A stretch of 64,000 bases of DNA from contig CAVUMC010000002.1 in the NCBI GenBank assembly GCA_963742535.1, positions 1,674,001-1,738,000 on the forward strand, given 5' to 3'. The stretch comes from VRUE01 sp963742535. GTDB lineage: Bacteria > Actinomycetota > Thermoleophilia > Solirubrobacterales > 70-9. Below are positions 55,944 to 63,900 of this stretch, piece after piece. How positions within the stretch are numbered: position 1 is the first letter of the stretch; each line of letters begins with the position of its first letter. The notes under the pieces were generated by a model. That model was given only the letters and a program-made list of their open reading frames with translations. It was not told the DNA's origin and searched no databases. Made by a program: the position numbers and the translations under genes.

Positions 55944-56233
55944 TGACCATCCACTACGAGAGTGGTGCCCGATTGGATGAATCCCCCAAACTCGCCTCGC
56001 TCAGGGGTCTCCAACGGTATGCGCGATTTCGGTACGCCAATGGTATGGCGGTTTCTTTGCCCGCGGCCGGATGGCCGCTAACGTGTTCCCAGTTGACGTG
56101 AAGAAGTTCTCTGTGGCGCCAGGGTTTCCGCCCAGTCTCTTCGCGGTCACCTCTTTTCTGCAATGGCGCTCATCGCGTACATGTCAGCCCCTGCGGCCAT
56201 CCACGCCTACGAGATTAGGTCGGGTCCCGCTCC
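55944..56233. other. 290-bp intergenic region with GGTAYG repeats
   Basis: This is the largest non-coding gap. Three GGTAYG copies occur at 56016, 56031 and 56042, and CGCCA/TGGCG arms at 56035-56039 and 56046-56050 form an inverted repeat. They lie 70-110 nt upstream of the FAD gene start. No convincing -10/-35 pair or coding frame is visible. Confidence 0.4.
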
Positions 56234-57328
56234 GTGAGCGGGCGCCCGGCGGGGGCGCTTGCGGGCATAGCCATGACCTTGCTTCTCCTGGCGGTTCCGG
56301 GAGGAGCCGTCGCCAATCGTCCCGACCCGGGCGTTCCGCTCGAGGTGCCGCGTGCGGCGGTACCGATGCACGACGTCGTGTTGGGCGAGCCCGGTGCTGC
56401 GGCGGCGCGGATATCGGCATCCGCGTCGTCGCAGCGCTACTCGATCGATGACGGCAGCGGGGCGACGATCGCCGTCTCGGTCACCGCCGCCTGCGCGGCG
56501 GAGTGCGACGTCACCGATCCGCAGCGAGTTGCCGACTTCATCGGCACGTTGATCCACGGTCGCGAGGTCGATTTGGTCTCGATCCAGCTCGACACCAAAT
56601 ACGAGCTCGGCTTCGATTGCGGCTTCGGCGCCGAGGCCTGTTACTTCAGCGGCGAAAACAAAATCGTTATCGGGGGCTACGAGGAAGCTGACGAAGACGG
56701 GGCGAGCTTCGATTTCGTGCTCGCCCATGAGTACGGGCACCACGTTGCCCAGCACCGCGAAATGCCACCCCCGTTCGGCAGCGCGATCGACTGGGGGCCA
56801 GAGCACTGGGCTTCCGTCGAGGGGGTCTGCCAGGGGGAGCGGCATCACCGCTTCTATCCCGGGGATGAGGGGACCCACTACTTCGAGGACCCGGGCGAGG
56901 CTTTTGCCGAGGCCTTTGCTCATTACCGCTTCCGCGACGCGTCACCAACCTGGCGCTACAGCCCGGCGCTGCGGCCCAACGAGGCTGCCTTCCGGGCGAT
57001 TCGCGAAGACACCCTTTCGCCCTGGCAGGGGCGGACGAGCTTCACGCTCTCCGGGCGCGTTCCGGCCAGGGGGGAGGGCGCAGCCGTCGAGTCCCTGCGT
57101 ACGCCACTCGACGGATTGGTCAGCCTGCGCCCAAGCAGCCTGCGCAGGCACGGCTACGAACTGGCCCTTCGTAGCCGTGCCGGCAGGCTCCTTCGCCGCT
57201 CCCGCGACGCCATTGACCAAGGTGACAGCCTCAACTACACCGTTTGCGGCGCCCATCGCCTCCGCCTCGTCATCACCTCGACCCACCGCCATCCGGGCCC
57301 CTTCCACCTCCAAATCCAGCGACCCTGA
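56234..57328 (+). CDS. Secreted zinc metalloprotease-like protein
   Basis: A 364-residue exported protein. A signal peptide (about 1-28) precedes a domain with HEYGHH (165-170) and downstream EAFAEAFAHY (222-231), consistent with a gluzincin-like zinc site (two His plus Glu). Cysteines at 87/91 and 129/136 may be bridged. A C-terminal beta domain (about 265-364) resembles secretory pre-peptidase-type modules. It starts with GTG. The substrate is unknown, and no close family is recognised. Confidence 0.75.
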   Translation: MSGRPAGALAGIAMTLLLLAVPGGAVANRPDPGVPLEVPRAAVPMHDVVLGEPGAAAARISASASSQRYSIDDGSGATIAVSVTAACAAECDVTDPQRVADFIGTLIHGREVDLVSIQLDTKYELGFDCGFGAEACYFSGENKIVIGGYEEADEDGASFDFVLAHEYGHHVAQHREMPPPFGSAIDWGPEHWASVEGVCQGERHHRFYPGDEGTHYFEDPGEAFAEAFAHYRFRDASPTWRYSPALRPNEAAFRAIREDTLSPWQGRTSFTLSGRVPARGEGAAVESLRTPLDGLVSLRPSSLRRHGYELALRSRAGRLLRRSRDAIDQGDSLNYTVCGAHRLRLVITSTHRHPGPFHLQIQRP

Positions 57329-57383
57329 GATAATGCCTCTCAGGCGCTAGTCTGCCCGTCCGGCCCACAACGCCGGACCTTCC

Positions 57384-57457
57384 GGGGGCGTAGCTCAGCT
57401 GGTTAGAGCGCTGGCCTGTCACGCCAGAGGTCGCGGGTTCGAGTCCCGTCGCTCCCG
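57384..57457 (+). tRNA. tRNA-Asp (anticodon GTC)
   Basis: A complete cloverleaf: acceptor arms GGGGGCG/CGCTCCC with one G-U pair, D-arm GCTCAGCTGGTTAGAGC, an anticodon stem CTGGC/GCCAG enclosing CTGTCAC (anticodon GTC), T-arm GCGGGTTCGAGTCCCGT, discriminator G as expected for Asp. CCA is not encoded. Confidence 0.97.
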
Positions 57458-57505
57458 TCTTCGTCGATCCGCAAGGGCTCATTTGCCGCTATACCTGTTA
57501 GCCGG

Positions 57506-58390
57506 ATGGCATCCCTATCAGGCCTCCATCAACGGGCGTTGTCCTGGTTCAGCCGCCACGCACAGGTAGACCTTCCCTGGGATGCATTGGAGCTTGAGGA
57601 GGGGCAAAGGCTTGCTACTGCCGCGAAGGGTATTTATAAGCCGGCCGGAAGCGACTACGCCCTGAGTGTTTCGCAGCGGATTGGATCCACCTACGACGAT
57701 GACCTCGTCGAGCTCACTGAAGGTTGGGTGGGGCCGGCGAGATATCACCAGGAAGGTCCCACCACCGTCGACGCCCCGTTTCCCTCGTATCCGAATGACG
57801 GTCTCATTCAATGCATGAAAGACGGTGTGCCGGTGGGGGTCTTGGTCCAAGTATCGAAGGCCCCCTCGATCTACACAGTGATCGGTCTGGCTCGGGTGAC
57901 CGGCTGGGAAGAAGGAAGTTTCTTGCTGGTGCCAACCGACGACGATTCCCTACCGGGGAGAGAGCAGCCAGGGAAAACGCCGTGGCATCCGCCTGACCAA
58001 AAAGAGCGTGAGCGGGTGAGAGCGAGCGTTGTGCGTCGACGTGGGCAGGCGGCTTTCCGACGTAAGGTCCTTGCGGCCTACGGGGGTCGCTGCGCAGTGA
58101 CGGGTACCAACGCACCGCCTGCGCTCGATGCGGCCCACATCTTTCCGTACAGCGGTCCTGCGTCGGATCACATCGAGAACGGTCTCCTTCTTCGCTCTGA
58201 CATCCACGCGCTCTTCGATCTCGGTTTGTTTGCAGTCGACTCCGCATCGATGCGTTGTTTGCTCGATTCCTCCCTGGCGAAAACCTCCTACGCGGACCTT
58301 GAGGGCCGAAAGCTTCGCCTCCCAACCAATAGCGCTAAATGGCCATCCCCGCTGGCGCTTGACGGCCATCGCCTTTGGGCGCGGCTCTAG
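57506..58390 (+). CDS. HNH endonuclease with PUA/YDG-like N-terminal domain (type IV restriction-like)
   Basis: A 294-residue protein. The C-terminal HNH domain (about 180-240) reads FRRKVLAAYGGRCAVTG, DAAHIFPYS and NGLLLRSDIHALFDLGLFAVD, with the expected His/Asn/His residues. The N-terminal ~150 residues (ALSVSQRIGSTYDD..YHQEG ... VGVLVQVSK) resemble the putative base-reading domain of HNH restriction-type enzymes. It may cut modified foreign DNA. The gene starts 48 nt after tRNA-Asp, a common integration site, and no integrase is present. Target modification is unknown. Confidence 0.8.
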   Translation: MASLSGLHQRALSWFSRHAQVDLPWDALELEEGQRLATAAKGIYKPAGSDYALSVSQRIGSTYDDDLVELTEGWVGPARYHQEGPTTVDAPFPSYPNDGLIQCMKDGVPVGVLVQVSKAPSIYTVIGLARVTGWEEGSFLLVPTDDDSLPGREQPGKTPWHPPDQKERERVRASVVRRRGQAAFRRKVLAAYGGRCAVTGTNAPPALDAAHIFPYSGPASDHIENGLLLRSDIHALFDLGLFAVDSASMRCLLDSSLAKTSYADLEGRKLRLPTNSAKWPSPLALDGHRLWARL

Positions 58391-58429
58391 TCGCGAGTGG
58401 GGTGTCGAAAGGGCGAGAGCCCGCTTTTG

Positions 58430-59035
58430 TCACTCCGCCCGGCGGTAGCGGATGTGCGTTGCGAGCGGCGAGTGGAGCACCTCGACCGGCTCGAACTCGA
58501 AGGACTCGACTCCGTCGAATATCCGCTCGCCGGACCCGAGCAGGACTGGGGCCACGTCGAGCGTGAGTTCGTCGATCACTCCGGCGGCGAGCGCCTGACG
58601 GACGGTCGAGGCGCCGCCGGCGATGTCGATGCCGTCCTCGCCTGCCGTCTCACGCGCCTGCGCGTAGGCGGCCTCGAAGCCCTCGGTGACGAAGTGGAAG
58701 CTCGTGCCGCCCTCCATCTCGATCGGCTCGCGGGCGTGGTGGGTGAGCACGAAGACCGGTGCGTGGTAGGGCGGCTCGGGCCCCCACCATCCATCCCAGT
58801 CCTCATCCCACTCGCCGCGGATCGGCCCGAACATGTTGCGGCCCATGACGTAGGCCCCGCGCGGTCGCATCAGCCAGCCTTCTGCCCTCGCGTCGGCGTC
58901 GTTCGCGCGCTCGTCGCCGAGGTGCCAGGTATGGACCTCCCTGCCGCGCTTCCCAAGCGGATTTTCGCGGCCCTGATCTGGTCCGGCGACGAAACCGTCG
59001 AGCGAGATCGACATATGGCAGGTGGTGTCCGGCAT
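58430..59035 (-). CDS. Dihydrofolate reductase-like (RibD C-terminal) protein
   Basis: A 201-residue protein of the RibD-C/DHFR-like family: HMSISLDGFVAGP at the N-terminus, GRNMFGPIRG and DIAGGASTVRQAL for NADPH binding. Such proteins are widespread in actinobacteria as 'dihydrofolate reductase family' and are not expected to replace FolA. A GGGAG ribosome site lies 6 nt before the ATG. Confidence 0.88.
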   Translation of the reverse strand: MPDTTCHMSISLDGFVAGPDQGRENPLGKRGREVHTWHLGDERANDADARAEGWLMRPRGAYVMGRNMFGPIRGEWDEDWDGWWGPEPPYHAPVFVLTHHAREPIEMEGGTSFHFVTEGFEAAYAQARETAGEDGIDIAGGASTVRQALAAGVIDELTLDVAPVLLGSGERIFDGVESFEFEPVEVLHSPLATHIRYRRAE

Positions 59036-59064
59036 CGGGCGCTCCCAAGACTTGCTTAGTCGGC

Positions 59065-60354
59065 GTGGGTTATCAAGTGCGGATGGGATCCCAGAGACGA
59101 CACTTGATTTGCCTTGCCGTTGTGACCTGCCTGACCGGGGCTCTTCTTGCTTCCGCGACTGATGTCAGCGCTGAGCGGGGGGGCAGGCTGGTGCGGGTCA
59201 AGGCGCAGATCGGGTCCGAAGAGCGAGCCGTCGCCTACGGCCGTTCGCGGATGTTGCTGATTCCGCGCGAAGGGCCTGGGATCACCCGAATCAATTTGAA
59301 CGGGTCAGTTGATCGGTCTTTCGGGGAGGGAGGTACGGCGTCGATTGCAAGTGAAGACGCCGTGGTCGCGCCTGACGGCAAGATCCTCGTCGCCACCACC
59401 AGCTGTCCGCGCTGCGGAGTTGGGAAGAAAAGCGAGGCGCGGGTCACGCGGCTGCTCGCCAACGGGAAGCGCGATCCCTCATTCGGTGTCGCGGGCAGCG
59501 TCGACGTCCCCTTTGGTCGGCGCTACGACTATGGACAGGCGGTGGCGCTGGCGGCAAACGGAGACATCTTGCTCGGCGGCATCCGGGTGAACTACGAGGT
59601 GGACCGGGGAGAAAGCAGTTTCACCCTCGCGGTTGCGCGCCTGCGGCCGGACGGCTCGCTCGACCGCTCGTTCGGCCGAGGCGGCGTGAGCATTCTTCAG
59701 GGGGGCGCCGAAATCGGGGTCCTCGACATCGCTCCGACTCCCTCGGGCGGCGTTGTGATCGAGGGAGGCAACGAAATCGAAACCTTCCTCTGGAAGCTGC
59801 GCCGCGACGGCCTGACCGATCGCAGCTTTGGCAAGTCTGGGGTGGTCGACCCCCGGGCCGGACGCAAGGTCAACGGCGTGCTTGAAGAACTTTCCTACGT
59901 TCCCGGCATCGTCGTCTTGCCGAGTGGCAGGCTGCTTTTGGGCGCGACCGGCTTTCTTTACAAGGGCCGCGGAGGACGATTCCGGGTGGCCGCGACTCGG
60001 CTGCGCCGCGACGGCCGACCGGATAGCTCCTACGGTGACCACGGCTTGGCAGTGGTCACCAAGGGTCCCCGCTGGACCACTGCGAATGGGCTGACGCTGC
60101 TCCCCGGCGGCGTCCTCGCCGTCGCCGCCACGTTCCAGAGCGTCAAGGAATGGAGCGACTTCGGCGTGATCGCCTTCGGCCCCGACGGTCACCCCGAGCG
60201 CCGTTTCGGAGCGGGCGGCCGCTGCCGTGCAGGGCTCGGCAAAGGGAGATACGAAGCCCTTGCTGTCACGGATATCGGCGGCCGTGCGGCAGTCATCGGC
60301 GACGGCGGTGCCGAATCGCGGTTGCTCAGTTGCTGGAGGCGGCGCCGGAGCTAA
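59065..60354 (+). CDS. Secreted delta-60 repeat protein
   Basis: 429 residues. A signal peptide (CLAVVTCLTGALLASATDVSA) precedes about six to seven repeats of roughly 55-60 residues, each with the form L..DG..D.SFG..G (for example LNGSVDRSFGEGG, PDGSLDRSFGRGG, RDGRPDSSYGDHG). This pattern marks delta-60 repeats, probably a beta-propeller. It is likely extracellular. An ATG at 59083 is an equally good start. Function is unknown. Confidence 0.8.
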   Translation: MGYQVRMGSQRRHLICLAVVTCLTGALLASATDVSAERGGRLVRVKAQIGSEERAVAYGRSRMLLIPREGPGITRINLNGSVDRSFGEGGTASIASEDAVVAPDGKILVATTSCPRCGVGKKSEARVTRLLANGKRDPSFGVAGSVDVPFGRRYDYGQAVALAANGDILLGGIRVNYEVDRGESSFTLAVARLRPDGSLDRSFGRGGVSILQGGAEIGVLDIAPTPSGGVVIEGGNEIETFLWKLRRDGLTDRSFGKSGVVDPRAGRKVNGVLEELSYVPGIVVLPSGRLLLGATGFLYKGRGGRFRVAATRLRRDGRPDSSYGDHGLAVVTKGPRWTTANGLTLLPGGVLAVAATFQSVKEWSDFGVIAFGPDGHPERRFGAGGRCRAGLGKGRYEALAVTDIGGRAAVIGDGGAESRLLSCWRRRRS

Positions 60355-60384
60355 CCCGCGGCGAGACTGCCCGCATCGTGTGAC

Positions 60385-60957
60385 TCAGGTCCGCAGGCCA
60401 TCGAGGGCGACGCCGAGGATGCGGTCGATTTGGTCGGGGTCGGCGGTGCGGATGCCGGCGATCCCACTGACCATCTTGGTCACGTCGGCGATGTCGGCAT
60501 CGGGGCGGACGACGCCGGCTTCTTGGGCTCGCTTGAGGAGGGGCTCGCCGGCGGCGAAGATGGCGCCTCCGCAGGCAGTGAAGACCTTGGCATCGCGGTC
60601 GATGTAGGCGAGCAAGTCCTCGGCCAGGGCGCGCTTGGTGGCGGCGAAGCCGACGAACTCGTGCAGCCAGCCGCTCAGCGCCTCCCACGGGGGCTGGTCG
60701 AGGTAGTCCTCGGCGGCGCGGCAGATGCCTTCGACTCCCTCCAGGTAGACGGCTTCAAGCAAGTCCTGGCGGGTGGGGAAGTGGCGGTAGAGCGTGCCGA
60801 TGCCGACGTCGGCGCGGCGCGCCACGTCCTCGAGGGTGGCTGAGGTGCCCTCCTCGGCGAACGCCTCGCGGGCAGCCTTGACCAACTTGTCGTAATTGCG
60901 TCGCGCGTCGGCCCGCTTCGGCCGGGGCGCAAGGGTTGTGACGTCGGATGCGCTCAT
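60385..60957 (-). CDS. TetR-family transcriptional repressor
   Basis: A 190-residue regulator. The N-terminal HTH is typical (RRNYDKLVKAAREAFAEEGTSATLEDVARRADVGIGTLYRHFPTR), followed by a helical ligand-binding domain. It is divergent from a DHA2 efflux gene, with three similar operators in the 146-bp gap. It should repress the pump and probably itself until a pump substrate binds. Confidence 0.93.
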   Translation of the reverse strand: MSASDVTTLAPRPKRADARRNYDKLVKAAREAFAEEGTSATLEDVARRADVGIGTLYRHFPTRQDLLEAVYLEGVEGICRAAEDYLDQPPWEALSGWLHEFVGFAATKRALAEDLLAYIDRDAKVFTACGGAIFAAGEPLLKRAQEAGVVRPDADIADVTKMVSGIAGIRTADPDQIDRILGVALDGLRT

Positions 60958-60985
60958 GGCTCTTCCTAAATTTCACACATTCGGG

Positions 60986-61015
60986 TTGACAAAACGGAGG
61001 CACCCTCCGTATAGT
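60986..61015 (+). promoter_or_regulatory. Promoter of the DHA2 efflux gene with operator in the spacer
   Basis: TTGACA (60986-60991), an 18-nt spacer and TATAGT (61010-61015) form a near-consensus promoter. The spacer contains the palindrome CGGAGG-CAC-CCTCCG (60995-61009), so a bound repressor would block polymerase directly. Confidence 0.85.
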
Positions 61016-61064
61016 GCTCAAACGAAGCGGAGGCACTCTCCGAATTACCCGGAGGCAGCCTCCA
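60995..61064. promoter_or_regulatory. Three tandem TetR operators
   Basis: Fifteen-base copies at 60995-61009 (CGGAGGCACCCTCCG), 61028-61042 (CGGAGGCACTCTCCG) and 61050-61064 (CGGAGGCAGCCTCCA). The first is a perfect palindrome around a 3-nt centre, the other two diverge by one or two bases. Start-to-start spacing is 33 and 22 nt, near whole helical turns. Confidence 0.8.
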
Positions 61065-61103
61065 TTTTATCACCGCTCCTCCCAGCCCGAAAGGGGTCAA
61101 TCG

Positions 61104-62504
61104 ATGACGCCCAAGCGCGCCGCCAATTTTGTTCTCGGAATCATCCTCGCCACCTACCTGATGATCATCCTCGACGTCTCCGTGGTGATCACCGCCCTAC
61201 CCAACGTTCGCGCAGACCTCGGTTTCTCCGACGCGGCGCTTTCCTGGGTCCAGAACGCTTACGCGCTCACCTTCGGCGGGCTGCTCCTGCTCGGCGCCCG
61301 CGCCGGCGATCTGCTCGGCCGCCGCCGGGTCTTCGTCGCCGGCATCGCCCTCTTCACCGCCGCCTCGATGCTCGGCGGGCTCGCCCAGTCACCGACCTGG
61401 CTGCTCGGCGCCCGCGCGCTGCAGGGAGTCGGCGCCGCGATCGCGGCGCCCTCCACTCTCGCTCTACTCACCGTCAGCTTTCCGGAGGGTCGCGAGCGCA
61501 CCCGTGCCGTCGCCTATTACAGCGCCGTCGCTGGTGCCGGTGGCAGCGTCGGCCTCGTCCTCGGCGGCATGCTGACGACCTGGGCCTCGTGGCGCTGGGG
61601 CCTCTTCATCAACGTTCCGATCGGCCTGGCGCTGATCTGGCTGGCACCTCGCCACCTGCCGGAGACCGAGCCTCAGGAGGGCCGCTTCGACTTCGCCGGT
61701 GCCGCCACCTCGACTCTAGGTATGACCGCGCTTGTCTTCGGCCTCGTCCGTGCCGCCGATGTCAGCTGGGGCGACCCGCTGGCGCTTGTCTCCTTCGTCG
61801 CAGCCGCGGTACTGCTCTCCCTATTCGTCGCCAACGAGCGGCATGCCGAGCATCCGATCACCCCGTTGCACCTCTTCTCCAGCCGCATCCGTTCTGGCGC
61901 CTACGGTGCCCGCATGCTGGCGGTGGGGGCAATGTTCGGCATGTTCTTCTTCCTCACCCAGTTCATGCAGGGCGCCGAGGGCTACAGCGCGCTCACCGCG
62001 GGCCTCGCCTTCCTACCGATGACGCTCTCGCTGTTCGCGACGGTGCAGGCGATCCCCCGGATCTCCTCTGAGATCGGTGATTCGCGCCTCTTGGCCGGCG
62101 GGCTGCTGCTGGCACTGATCGGCATGACCTGGCTCAGCCGGATCTCGGTCGGCGCCGACTACTTCACCCAGATGGCGCTGCCGATGGTGCTGCTTGGGAT
62201 CGGCATGGGCGCGGTCTTCACACCGTTGACCACGGCCGGGATCTCGGGCGTCGCCGACGAGGACGCCGGCGCCGCCTCCGGCCTGGTCAACACCGCCCAC
62301 CAGCTCGGCGGGACGCTGGGGATCGGGATCCTGATCTCCGTCTTCACTGCGGCCGGCAACGGCGGAGTGAGCCAGCTGGCCGAAGGCGTGCCCGCGGCAC
62401 TGACCGCCTCGGCGGTGCTGATCGCCCTGGCGCTGGTCGTGGTGGTGACGGTGATGCGGCCGCAGGAGGAGCCGGCCGTGGCGCTTCAGTCGCGCGGCGC
62501 GTAG
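61104..62504 (+). CDS. DHA2-family (EmrB/QacA) drug efflux MFS transporter
   Basis: A 466-residue protein with about 14 TM spans. Family motifs are LDVSVVITALPNVR (TM1 motif D1), GRRRVFVAGI (motif A) and GVGAAIAAPSTLALL/GLVLGGMLTTW (motif C region). It should export hydrophobic compounds by proton antiport. I start at the ATG at 61104 after AAAGGGG; the longer frame includes the operators. It is controlled by the divergent TetR. Its 3' end overlaps the VOC gene by 19 nt. Confidence 0.93.
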   Translation: MTPKRAANFVLGIILATYLMIILDVSVVITALPNVRADLGFSDAALSWVQNAYALTFGGLLLLGARAGDLLGRRRVFVAGIALFTAASMLGGLAQSPTWLLGARALQGVGAAIAAPSTLALLTVSFPEGRERTRAVAYYSAVAGAGGSVGLVLGGMLTTWASWRWGLFINVPIGLALIWLAPRHLPETEPQEGRFDFAGAATSTLGMTALVFGLVRAADVSWGDPLALVSFVAAAVLLSLFVANERHAEHPITPLHLFSSRIRSGAYGARMLAVGAMFGMFFFLTQFMQGAEGYSALTAGLAFLPMTLSLFATVQAIPRISSEIGDSRLLAGGLLLALIGMTWLSRISVGADYFTQMALPMVLLGIGMGAVFTPLTTAGISGVADEDAGAASGLVNTAHQLGGTLGIGILISVFTAAGNGGVSQLAEGVPAALTASAVLIALALVVVVTVMRPQEEPAVALQSRGA

Positions 62505-62863
62505 CGGTTGTGGAGCATCAGGGTGTTGCCGTCGGGGTCGTTGAAGATCGCCATGTGACAGACGCCGCTGTCGATCGTGTCGGCGAGGAAGGAGACGCCC
62601 TTGGCCTCGAGCTCGCCGCGGGTGGCTTCGACGTCCTCGACGTGGAAGGCGGTGGGATGGGTGTTGGGCTCGAACTCGCGGCCGATGGCGGCGGCGTCGA
62701 CCACCTGCAGGGTGAGGTTGCCGGTCTCGAACTCGCCGCCGGGGATTTTGCCGTAGTCGGCTGAGTGCTCCAGGCCGAGGGTCTGGCCGTAGAACTCGAC
62801 GGCGGCGGGATAGTCAGTGACGAGGACGGTGGCGAAGTCGACGCCGGTGATGGCGATGCTCAT
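62486..62863 (-). CDS. VOC-superfamily (glyoxalase/bleomycin-resistance-like) protein
   Basis: A 125-residue protein of two beta-alpha-beta-beta-beta modules: GVDFATVLVTDYPAAVEFYGQTLGL opens the first, HPTAFHVEDVEATRGELEAKGV the second, and the FNDPDGNTLMLHNR ending is a VOC hallmark. The metal ligands and substrate cannot be named. GGAGGAG precedes the ATG. It converges on the efflux gene. Confidence 0.88.
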   Translation of the reverse strand: MSIAITGVDFATVLVTDYPAAVEFYGQTLGLEHSADYGKIPGGEFETGNLTLQVVDAAAIGREFEPNTHPTAFHVEDVEATRGELEAKGVSFLADTIDSGVCHMAIFNDPDGNTLMLHNRYAPRD

Positions 62864-62937
62864 GCTCTCCTCCTGGCTTGATCGCGGGCTGTGCTTGGGA
62901 GCCTAGTGGGCTCCCCCGGAGAAGACGGCAGCTCCGG

Positions 62938-63873
62938 CTAGGCGCGATAGCCGGGGAAGAAGCCGTTTGCGTCCTTGCCCGCGGTGAGGCTTCGGTAAGT
63001 GGCGGAATCGCAGACCAGCTCCGAGGTGTGCAGGGCCTGCTCGGTATTGGCGAATCCCCGCTTAAAGGCTTCCAGCCGATCGCCTTTGGACTTCCCCCCA
63101 CCAAGGTTCAGAGGCAGGTCCGTGCTTCTGCTGATCTTGATCAACAGAGAGACGATGTTCTTCATTGGGGAGTCCTGCAGGTATGCGTCGGCTGTGCCAC
63201 TCAGGTAGTAGTGGAGAAAGCCATCGCTGCGCACGACGACGGAGCCGGCGGCTATCGCTTCATTTGGTGCGTACGCAATCGCCAGCCAGGCGAGCGGCGA
63301 TTTCAGGATGGTGTCGAAGTACCAAGGCTCGTAGCGATAGCGATCCTTGGCTTCGTTTCGGCGCATGGTCTCGAGATAGAGAGTGTGAAACGCCCCGCGC
63401 TGCCTTGGCGAGGATTCGGGGCCGTGAGCGATCTTGACCTTGTATCCCCGTTCGGCATTGCGGCTGATCTGCCGCCGGTCCGAAGGCCGGAGCTTCAGTG
63501 GCTTCGAGAGGTCTGCGATCTGCACGGTGTTTCGCTCGGTGGTTCCGGTCAGAGGAGGAGGGCCCAGTGTGTGTCGAAGGAACGCGGTGACCAGGCCGGT
63601 CTCGCTGAAGTCGATCGCGGCGTGGTCAAAAGGTGGTCCCGAGCCCACGGTCGATCCGGGAAAGCCATAGGGGGATATGGCGTCTCGCTGGGGACCCTCG
63701 TCGATCGGGTTGACGATAATCGGAAACCACGCCTCCGCGACAGCCGATTCGAGGTGCAGCGTGTGGGTAACGCCCTCGGCGTCGTAGAAAGGGCGCGATC
63801 GAAAGAACTCGTCTGTTTCCGCTGCTCGTCCTGAGTCGTCGAGCAGCTGGGCCCTGCTTGGCTCACCCTTCAA
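62938..63873 (-). CDS. FemAB/GNAT-type acyl- or aminoacyl-transferase
   Basis: A 311-residue protein with the double-GNAT layout of the FemAB family: PYGFPGSTVGS in the first half, LRPSDRRQISRNAERGYKV, FHTLYLETMRRNEAKDRYRY, then AIAAGSVVVRSDGFLHYYLSG and the LNLGGGKSKGDRLEAFKRGF motif. Members add amino acids to lipid II or assist exopolysaccharide or peptidoglycan modification. It starts at TTG 63873, with GGGAG 5 nt upstream. The 90 nt beyond the gene to the window end are AT-rich, unlike the rest. Confidence 0.8.
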   Translation of the reverse strand: MKGEPSRAQLLDDSGRAAETDEFFRSRPFYDAEGVTHTLHLESAVAEAWFPIIVNPIDEGPQRDAISPYGFPGSTVGSGPPFDHAAIDFSETGLVTAFLRHTLGPPPLTGTTERNTVQIADLSKPLKLRPSDRRQISRNAERGYKVKIAHGPESSPRQRGAFHTLYLETMRRNEAKDRYRYEPWYFDTILKSPLAWLAIAYAPNEAIAAGSVVVRSDGFLHYYLSGTADAYLQDSPMKNIVSLLIKISRSTDLPLNLGGGKSKGDRLEAFKRGFANTEQALHTSELVCDSATYRSLTAGKDANGFFPGYRA

Positions 63874-63900
63874 GGGCGCTCCCGTCCAGGTAATCCCGCT

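Noticed and set aside
55954..56163. A 69-codon frame in the gap upstream of the FAD gene
   Set aside because: No ribosome site, no promoter spacing, no domain, and it covers the GGTAYG repeat region.
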